Positions 41,601-46,574 of a DNA stretch of 46,574 nucleotides are shown here, one piece after another. The position numbers and the translations under genes are program-made. How positions within the stretch are numbered: position 1 is the first letter of the stretch; every line of letters begins with the position of its first letter. Source of the DNA: Hyphomicrobiales bacterium (lineage in GTDB: Bacteria > Pseudomonadota > Alphaproteobacteria > Rhizobiales > NORP267); the NCBI GenBank assembly GCA_030688605.1, contig JAUYJB010000002.1:1-46574 (forward strand), read 5' to 3'. The notes beneath the pieces were generated by a model. The model ran no database searches, had not been told where the DNA came from, and worked only from the letters and a program-made list of their open reading frames with translations.

Positions 41601-42133
41601 CCTACGACGGTGCGGCGGCGACCACAATCAGCGGCCTCGATCATCTGGAAGGCGAGACGGTGAAGGTGCTTGCCGACGGCAAGGTGATTGCAGACAAGAC
41701 GGTTGCCTCCGGCGCGATCACGCTGACCACGGCGGCGTCCAAGGTTCATGTCGGCCTCGGCTACACGCATTCCTACGAGAGCCTGAAGATCGCGGTCGGG
41801 GCAAGGGCAGGGACATCGGTCAACAAGGTCAAGATCATCACCGGCATTGGTGTAGTCCTTCTCGATTGCGGGCCGTTCAAGATCACCACCGTCGACTACG
41901 ACGAACTCGGCCGCCGCCAGCACACCCTCTACGACATCAAGATACTGCCGGCGATTGCCGATCCGAACGCCGCCATTGCGCTCTACACCGGAGAAACCGG
42001 CGCCAAAACCGACGGGGCTTACTCCGGCGATGCGCGGCTTTACTGCGAAGGCAACGCGCCGCTGCCGTTCACGTTGCTCGGCCTCGCGCCGATAGTCAAT
42101 ACCCTCGACAGGCAGCCCTCGCGCGCCGCATGA
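38642..42133 (+). CDS. tail nozzle / stabilisation protein
   Basis: 1163 residues from a GTG. The N-terminus FFASINSGEFSPRMEARTDF and KRLRNLILFPQGGVTRRPGT is the signature of large podovirus tail-tube or stabilisation proteins (tubular protein B-like). The later WGGDQDYPKVMGWFDGRAVL and LWLSQSGLPQNM are also conserved. An insertion of about 250-300 residues after residue 95 has carbohydrate-module-like sequence. Confidence 0.87.
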   Translation: MAAANPFFASINSGEFSPRMEARTDFDRTPNAAKRLRNLILFPQGGVTRRPGTRFVAEVKDSSKETVLLPFSYSQDDSYTLEFGDAYARVYRRQGRIEVDDTNAAIANGTFAANITGWDDRSTGNGLIQHDTDEGGRMRLGRDDGTESIAPSLTVDSNSWANRTIRLVLPASVITENSSVIRLTLRASNSEALRITKVYVGEQAVSGDPYDFASTPTQVTFNGGTAEGGTISAGTAVTTDEIAFEHDASRALVISIHVFNSSATDRIRASAANTPSGYAFYWKAGDDAATVDATGYTNNTTTNGWGVVRNIAFGISLGSDDISWAEDEVTVAAGNISNVHVLKFKVASRGDAKVGFQVGSSSLAADVLSEVLLGAGEHSIEFTPGATTFYVQFRNQNSPPQSIYIDNVAFIDNAPMEVVSPYAEADLAELRSFQAADVVYLLHPDYSPRRLERRGHRSWSITEAFFTDGPYLSTNNGHDFDAVQRIPNPLFLNGMKDWSDASAGDAYVEHSNVGSFAELDPGTSAGSGNARLRTSAVTTSDALHVAHILIIAAGPVEVRFGTAPASDAYIDTTLLPGWTSLVFTTTASALHIEFTYDEYDQNRAAVGGCLVYDQAAHLLQATAKTGAVTVTAHGFAPFTSADVGRLLRMTWAGREPGYGVITEFVGTDEVEMLVLRDLASTAPTEDWKLGAWGGDQDYPKVMGWFDGRAVLANTPAKPQSLWLSQSGLPQNMRPDSFSDGAATIEDDDAIDKTIESVQIDPVVWMNGQRQLLVGTAGGEWVVESSGPVVTPLDMSAKQHTAISAADLRHVSVNQITIFADRSRREVYDVGFKFDDNSFVATDLTMLADHIFRSPVAEMAFQRRPYSIIWCRRDDGRLAALSYNRQHDVLGWTQSIIGGTFGSGDAVVESLAVIPGAEDANQQYDSDERDELWMIVKRTVDGGTVRYVEFMEKTLEGPLREDYTTEALWKTAVLAAQQDAFYVDSGLTYDGAAATTISGLDHLEGETVKVLADGKVIADKTVASGAITLTTAASKVHVGLGYTHSYESLKIAVGARAGTSVNKVKIITGIGVVLLDCGPFKITTVDYDELGRRQHTLYDIKILPAIADPNAAIALYTGETGAKTDGAYSGDARLYCEGNAPLPFTLLGLAPIVNTLDRQPSRAA

Positions 42134-42561
42134 GGACTGAAGAATTCCGCGTCGAAGACCTCGATCGGCTGAAGAATTTTGGCGGGCAGGAATACCTGGT
42201 CCCGCTGGTCGACCGCGGACAACTGGCCACGGCGATACAATTGGGTGCGCACTATTCGTTCTGGTCCGGGGACGATCTGGTCGGTTGCGCCGGCATCATT
42301 CCGGTTCACGAATGGCGGGCGGTGACGTGGGCCTTGCTTCAGCAAGGCGAGACGCGGCGCTTTGCCGGGCTGCACAGGGCGGTGAGCGCGGTGCTTCGTG
42401 CCCAGTCCTATCCGCGCATCGAAGCCTATGTCGATCCGGCATTTGCTCCGGCCATGCGCTGGACCGCCATGCTCGGCTTTGAGATCGAGACGGCGTTCAA
42501 GCCGTTCTGGTTTCCGGACGGTCGCGGCGCGGCCGAATGGGTTCTTTATCGGGGTGGATGA
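42130..42561 (+). CDS. GNAT-fold virion protein (gp13-like)
   Basis: 143 residues. RTEEFRVEDLDRLKN and MRWTAMLGFEIETAFKPFW give a GNAT-like fold, as in the small internal proteins after the podovirus tail nozzle. It lacks a clear acetyl-CoA loop (GxGxG/A), so it is likely structural. ATGA overlap upstream. Confidence 0.7.
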   Translation: MRTEEFRVEDLDRLKNFGGQEYLVPLVDRGQLATAIQLGAHYSFWSGDDLVGCAGIIPVHEWRAVTWALLQQGETRRFAGLHRAVSAVLRAQSYPRIEAYVDPAFAPAMRWTAMLGFEIETAFKPFWFPDGRGAAEWVLYRGG

Positions 42562-42565
42562 CCAG

Positions 42566-43087
42566 ATGTCGTTTTTGCCCGCGCTCACACTCGTCGCACA
42601 GGGCATCAGCCTTGTCTCCGGTATCGCCGGAACGCAGCTCGAAGCCGAAACGTCGGCGCGTCAGGATGAGGAAAAGGCGGCGGTCGATCTGTTCAACGCC
42701 AAGGTGGCGGAACAGGAAGCGGTCGCCGAAATGGAGACTGCCGAGGGCGATGCCGTCGATTTTCGCCGTGCGCAATCGGCGCGGGTCGCGGCATCGCGGG
42801 CCGTCATGGCCGGGTCCGGGTTTACACTGGAAGGCTCGCCGATACTGGTCGATCAGGCGGCGCTCGCCGAAATCGAACTCGGCGTTCAACGTGTCTTGCA
42901 TACCGGCCGTTCCAAGGCGGCGACACTCAGACAGGAAGGCACGCTTCTGACCCGCCGCGCCAAGACATCGCGCATCAATGCCGGACTGACGCGAAAGGCG
43001 GGGACCATCGCAAGCATCGGACAGGCGGCAAAGGGGTTTGCCGGGTTCGGCGATACGCTGAGCACGCTGGGGGTGCAGTTTGGCTAA
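42566..43087 (+). CDS. internal virion protein B-like
   Basis: 173 residues. A hydrophobic start (LPALTLVAQGISLVSGIAGT), then a long helical, Ala/Glu-rich part (QDEEKAAVDLFNAKVAEQEA). GSGFTLEGSPILVDQAALAE matches internal core proteins of podoviruses. GTG 42554 is an alternative start. Confidence 0.75.
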   Translation: MSFLPALTLVAQGISLVSGIAGTQLEAETSARQDEEKAAVDLFNAKVAEQEAVAEMETAEGDAVDFRRAQSARVAASRAVMAGSGFTLEGSPILVDQAALAEIELGVQRVLHTGRSKAATLRQEGTLLTRRAKTSRINAGLTRKAGTIASIGQAAKGFAGFGDTLSTLGVQFG

Positions 43088-45389
43088 GGGTCCGCAACTC
43101 GGTCCGGCCGATATCCCGCGTCCCGGCGTCCGCACGGCGCCCGGCGCGCGCGCCATCCCGGCCTTTGTCGAGGACGCCCGTGGTTCTGCACTTCAGGGCT
43201 TCAGCCGCGACATGGGCGTGGTCGCCGGAATCGGTCTTGAGCTTCACGAAAAGCGCAAGCGCGCCGAAGACGACGTGTTCGCCGATACCTTCCATCTCGA
43301 ATACGGCAAGCGCGCCGCCGAGATCGAAGCGGAGGCTCTGAATAGCCCGGAAGCCGGAGATCCCAGGTTCGCGACCATTCTTGACGAGCGTCTTGCCAAG
43401 ACCGAAGCCGAGGTTATCGACCAGCTCGTCAAGTCGGGAAAGTTCAGTCCGAGCCCGGAAGGTATCGAGCGGGCCGGGAGCGTGTCCCGCGACGTGCGGA
43501 TATCGTCGGCGCGACGGGCGACGCTGACCGCGCACAATCAGCGTGTTTCCCTGCTTCTGTCGTCGGCCGAGGAAAACGTTCAGGAGATCGCGCGGAGCGC
43601 CGCGGGGAGTGGCAATCTCTCAGGCGGACTGGAACGGGCCAACGCGGTCGCCGACAGCGTCTCCGGTTTTCTGGCACCCGACAAGGCCAAAGCCTTTCGT
43701 GACGGCGTAAGAGCAACGACGATCACCATGGTCGTCGAGGGGCATCTTGCCAGAGGCGAGTACGATCAGGCGCAGGCGATTATCGATCGCGAGACCGGCT
43801 TTGCCGGCGAGGGGGCAGGGGAAGTAGCGCGTACCATCATCGATGTGGCGAAGGAGGAAGGCGTCGACCCGGCCGTCGCATTGGCCATCGCACAAATCGA
43901 AAGCGGCCTCGATCCGAAGGCGGACAATCAGAAATCGACGGCGTCGGGCATTTTCCAGTTCACGGCCGGGACGGCGCGGGAGTTCGGGCTTCCGGCAGAC
44001 GCAGGCACGGCGACCGTCGAGGATCAGGCCCGAGGCGGGATGGCGCTCATCTCCGCGAATGCGGCCAGTCTCCGCCGGGCGCTTGGTTCGGAACCGACTC
44101 CGGCGGAAGTCTATCTCGCGCATTTTCTCGGGTCGGGCGACGCCATTCGGGTGCTCAGGTCCGATGCCGATACGAAGCTTTCGGAAATCCTGACGCCACA
44201 GGTCATCGCCGCCAATCCGCACCTGAAGGGCATGACGGCCGCCAACGTCCTTGCATGGGCGAAGCGCAAGATGCAGCAGGGCATGAACGCGGCCGGTGGG
44301 GCGCTGGAAGGCCGCGAGATCGCGTCGAATGCCGCCGGGCTGCCGCTTGATTCGGCGATCACGCTCAGCAAGCGGGTGGCGTCGGCGCGCGGCAGTCAGC
44401 GCGCGGCCTACCGCACCTTGATGAACGACGACGAAGCCTCGATCCGGGCAAGCGGCCAGCCGCTCGACGTAGATTTCGAGCAGGTGCGCGCCGCCTTGGA
44501 TGAGGACGAGATCGATACGTGGCGGGAGAAACGTGAGGACGCCAGCGCCTATTACGACGCGGTCAGCGACATGGCCGAGATGCCGTCCGACGAGATACCC
44601 GGAAGAGTCGACGTGCTGGAACCGAGGCCGAGCGAGGTCGGGTTTGCGCGCGCCGAAAAGCTGCATGACCAAGTCGAGAAGGAAGCCAATCGCATCGTCA
44701 AACTGCGCAACGACGATCCGGCGCTGAGCGTCGCCGAGTTGGCCGAGGTGAAACAGGCGGCGGAAGCCTTCGATCAGGCCAAGCCGGCGGAATCGTGGGC
44801 CGCGTTGATGAAAGCGAGGCTCGCGGCACAATCGCGCATCGGCATTCAGGAAGACCTTGCATCGGTCCTGACCAGTGATGAGGCCAAGCGCATCGCCGCG
44901 CCGATCCGCACCGCGAGCGAAGACGAATGGTACAGCCGCTTCGATCAGATGGTGGCCGGCATCGAGGAAACCTTCGGTGACTACGCCGACGAAGCCTTGC
45001 GGCAGGTGGTGCGCGAGTTCGTCAAGAGCGAAGACAAGGCATTCTACGCATCCCGCATCATTCGCCAGATTGTCGACGGGCAGGGTGTCGATCAAGCCAC
45101 GGTCTCCGCGCTGGACGAGGCAACGGAAACCGGGGCGATGGAAGACGCCGCCGATACGCTGTCCGGGCAGACCGATCCGATCTTCCAGATGCTGCGCGGC
45201 GATCCGAACTTTCAGGCCGGTCAGCGCATTGCGATCGACGAATTGATGGGCGGCGGACGAACCCTCCATCCGGTCCCCGACATGACGGCATTGCAGTTCC
45301 TGAGAGAGTTCCCGGAAAGCCTGCCCGACTTCATCGCAGTGTACGGCGAGGCCCAGGTACCGGCGGAGGCTCGGAATGCCCGAAGGTAG
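43080..45389 (+). CDS. internal virion protein with lytic transglycosylase domain
   Basis: 769 residues from a TTG. A transglycosylase (SLT) domain lies at about 250-370: PAVALAIAQIESGLDPKA with the catalytic Glu at about 273, SGIFQFTAGTAREFG, and YLAHFLGSGDAIRVL. Flanking parts are helical. Proteins of this kind are ejected first and open the peptidoglycan for DNA entry. It overlaps both neighbouring genes. Confidence 0.87.
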   Translation: MAKGPQLGPADIPRPGVRTAPGARAIPAFVEDARGSALQGFSRDMGVVAGIGLELHEKRKRAEDDVFADTFHLEYGKRAAEIEAEALNSPEAGDPRFATILDERLAKTEAEVIDQLVKSGKFSPSPEGIERAGSVSRDVRISSARRATLTAHNQRVSLLLSSAEENVQEIARSAAGSGNLSGGLERANAVADSVSGFLAPDKAKAFRDGVRATTITMVVEGHLARGEYDQAQAIIDRETGFAGEGAGEVARTIIDVAKEEGVDPAVALAIAQIESGLDPKADNQKSTASGIFQFTAGTAREFGLPADAGTATVEDQARGGMALISANAASLRRALGSEPTPAEVYLAHFLGSGDAIRVLRSDADTKLSEILTPQVIAANPHLKGMTAANVLAWAKRKMQQGMNAAGGALEGREIASNAAGLPLDSAITLSKRVASARGSQRAAYRTLMNDDEASIRASGQPLDVDFEQVRAALDEDEIDTWREKREDASAYYDAVSDMAEMPSDEIPGRVDVLEPRPSEVGFARAEKLHDQVEKEANRIVKLRNDDPALSVAELAEVKQAAEAFDQAKPAESWAALMKARLAAQSRIGIQEDLASVLTSDEAKRIAAPIRTASEDEWYSRFDQMVAGIEETFGDYADEALRQVVREFVKSEDKAFYASRIIRQIVDGQGVDQATVSALDEATETGAMEDAADTLSGQTDPIFQMLRGDPNFQAGQRIAIDELMGGGRTLHPVPDMTALQFLREFPESLPDFIAVYGEAQVPAEARNARR

Positions 45390-46574
45390 CCCGCTTCTGC
45401 CAACAGGAAAACTGGCCGCGCCAAGCCATACGCAGGCGAGCGGCCGGAATCCGTATCAGGAGATGCTCCTGCGGACGCCGCAACTGAGCGCGCCGCGATT
45501 CGGCGAGGCGAGGTCGCTGAGCGAGCGGTGGAATATCGATTTCGAGGCCGGGCGCCGCATGTCGATATTGGGCGCCGGTGAAGCAGTCGTTTTCGACCGC
45601 GATCAGGACGAGGTCGACTTCACCAATCCGGGAGACGTTGAGGACTACCTGCGGGGGAAACGCATCCACGAGGCGGAAGCCCGATACAACGCAATGCGCC
45701 CGGCGCGCGGGTTGACCGAGACAACCGTTGCGGTGGCTGCGCATCTTGCCGGCGCTGCGTTGTCCCCGGAGACCTTCACGGCGCTGCCGACCAGACTGGT
45801 GACCGGCGGGGCGAGCGCGCTGACGCGCATCCTGCGGGCCGGGGCTTCCGGTGCTGCGATCAACGTCGCCATCGATCCGGTGGTACAGGCGCTTCGCATC
45901 AAGGCCGGGCTACAGGAGCAATATTCGCCATCCCAGACGGCCCTGGCGGCGGCTCTAGGCGTGGCATTGCCGGGTGCGGTACAGACCGGCATCGAGGCGA
46001 TTACCGCCCCTGCGCGGCGTCAGGCGGCGCGAGAGACGGCATCGCGGGCCGGGGATGCCGGGCGGCGGGCGGTGGAGCGCGCCGTTACGGGCGAGCGTAT
46101 CCCGCCTACGCCGGTCGAGGGCCGGTTTGTCGAGCCGATGCGTGGTGCGGCGGTCGCGGCGGACGATTCGTCCGTCATCCCACGACTCAGCTCCGAAGAG
46201 CGCGCTACACTTCGTGGCGAGGCGGTTGCGGCAAGGGTGGCCGGGGACGAGTCGGCCGTTCCGTCGCTCAGTCCGGAAGAGCGGGCTACGCTTCGTGGCG
46301 AGGGTCGGGGCGAGCCGCCAGCCGCCGAGGCTATCGACGCGCAACGCATTGAAGCCGTGGCGGACGAAATCGAGGCGATCAATCGTCAGGCCGCACCGGA
46401 CATTGCCGACGATATCGCTCCGGCGGTGTCGGTCCCGGAAATCAGTGTCGAGGCGCTGGTTGCGCGCTATCGGGGATCGATGGCCAAGGCTGGGGTGACC
46501 GGAGAGAACGCCGTCGAACTTGAGGCGATATTCCGCGTCGAGGCCGAACGGATTGTCGCGGAACGTGCCGGGCG
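45376..46574 (+). CDS. large internal virion protein (partial)
   Basis: Open from the ATG at 45376 to the right edge, at least 399 residues; the C-terminus is missing. Contains a hydrophobic Ala/Gly helical part (TETTVAVAAHLAGAALSPET) and two 27-residue repeats ending SPEERATLRGEG. Position after the transglycosylase fits the large ejected protein of podoviruses (gp16-like region). Further domains cannot be seen. Confidence 0.72.
   Translation, partial: MPEGSPLLPTGKLAAPSHTQASGRNPYQEMLLRTPQLSAPRFGEARSLSERWNIDFEAGRRMSILGAGEAVVFDRDQDEVDFTNPGDVEDYLRGKRIHEAEARYNAMRPARGLTETTVAVAAHLAGAALSPETFTALPTRLVTGGASALTRILRAGASGAAINVAIDPVVQALRIKAGLQEQYSPSQTALAAALGVALPGAVQTGIEAITAPARRQAARETASRAGDAGRRAVERAVTGERIPPTPVEGRFVEPMRGAAVAADDSSVIPRLSSEERATLRGEAVAARVAGDESAVPSLSPEERATLRGEGRGEPPAAEAIDAQRIEAVADEIEAINRQAAPDIADDIAPAVSVPEISVEALVARYRGSMAKAGVTGENAVELEAIFRVEAERIVAERAG
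46186..46302. repeat. 81-bp direct repeat in the last gene
   Basis: ctcagctccgaagagcgcgc at 46186 and ctcagtccggaagagcgggc at 46267 begin two similar units 81 bp apart, each coding LS.EERATLRGE. Confidence 0.75.

Noticed and set aside
43620..45269. Long minus-strand frame opposite the transglycosylase protein
   Set aside because: Typical GC-driven shadow; the plus strand has a catalytic domain.
1..46574. tRNA or rRNA genes
   Set aside because: No cloverleaf with a GTTCRANNC arm or rRNA core sequence was found by eye on either strand; a computed scan would be decisive.

Overview
The window reads as most of one tailed-phage or prophage genome, cut inside a gene at each end. It has a short tail (podovirus) morphogenesis module: small and large terminase, portal, scaffold, capsid, an adaptor/tail-tube pair, and internal virion proteins, one with a lytic transglycosylase domain. 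The DNA is GC-rich, genes are packed with ATGA/GTGA overlaps, and GTG or TTG starts are frequent. A GapR-like protein and the codon use suggest an alphaproteobacterial host, which is an inference. A divergent CI-like (HTH plus S24 peptidase) and Cro/YdaS-like pair at the left suggests a temperate phage. No integrase, endolysin/holin pair or tail spike is recognisable, so these may lie outside the window.

Layout. 1-1540: partial leftward repeat protein and the CI/Cro switch, with matching TACAA-N6-TTGTA operators. 1539-13889: rightward early operon with a ParB-like protein, GapR-like protein, RuvC-like resolvase, winged-helix regulators, SF2 helicase, DNA methyltransferase, replication protein, a separate zinc ribbon and a TOPRIM primase-helicase, plus many small genes. 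13890-14106: convergent terminator zone. 14107-15532: leftward island of five small genes with its own promoter/operator and repeated intergenic sequence. 15657-46574: rightward late operon.

The unusual part is 17709-28672. Between the large terminase and the portal, in the same chain of overlapping genes, lies a nonulosonic (pseudaminic/legionaminic-type) acid pathway. It has a PseB-like dehydratase, a very short PseC-like aminotransferase, a PseH-like acetyltransferase, a PseI/NeuB synthase, a PseF/SpsF-like CMP transferase, a pseudaminic-acid-associated methylase, a WbpG/PseA-like sugar amidotransferase and a HisF-like partner lacking the cyclase aspartate. PseG and HisH equivalents are not seen. 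Two homing-endonuclease-like genes and about a dozen small unknown genes are interleaved. Downstream, between capsid and tail genes, sit a Rossmann-like protein of unknown function and a sulfotransferase. Co-transcription with virion genes suggests that the phage makes and modifies a nonulosonate late in infection, perhaps to decorate the virion or the cell surface.

The cassette is preceded by a small zinc-ribbon/ribbon-helix-helix protein whose own coding sequence carries three GTGATATCAC-type palindromes spaced 21 and 42 bp apart, a candidate autoregulatory or DNA-marking site.
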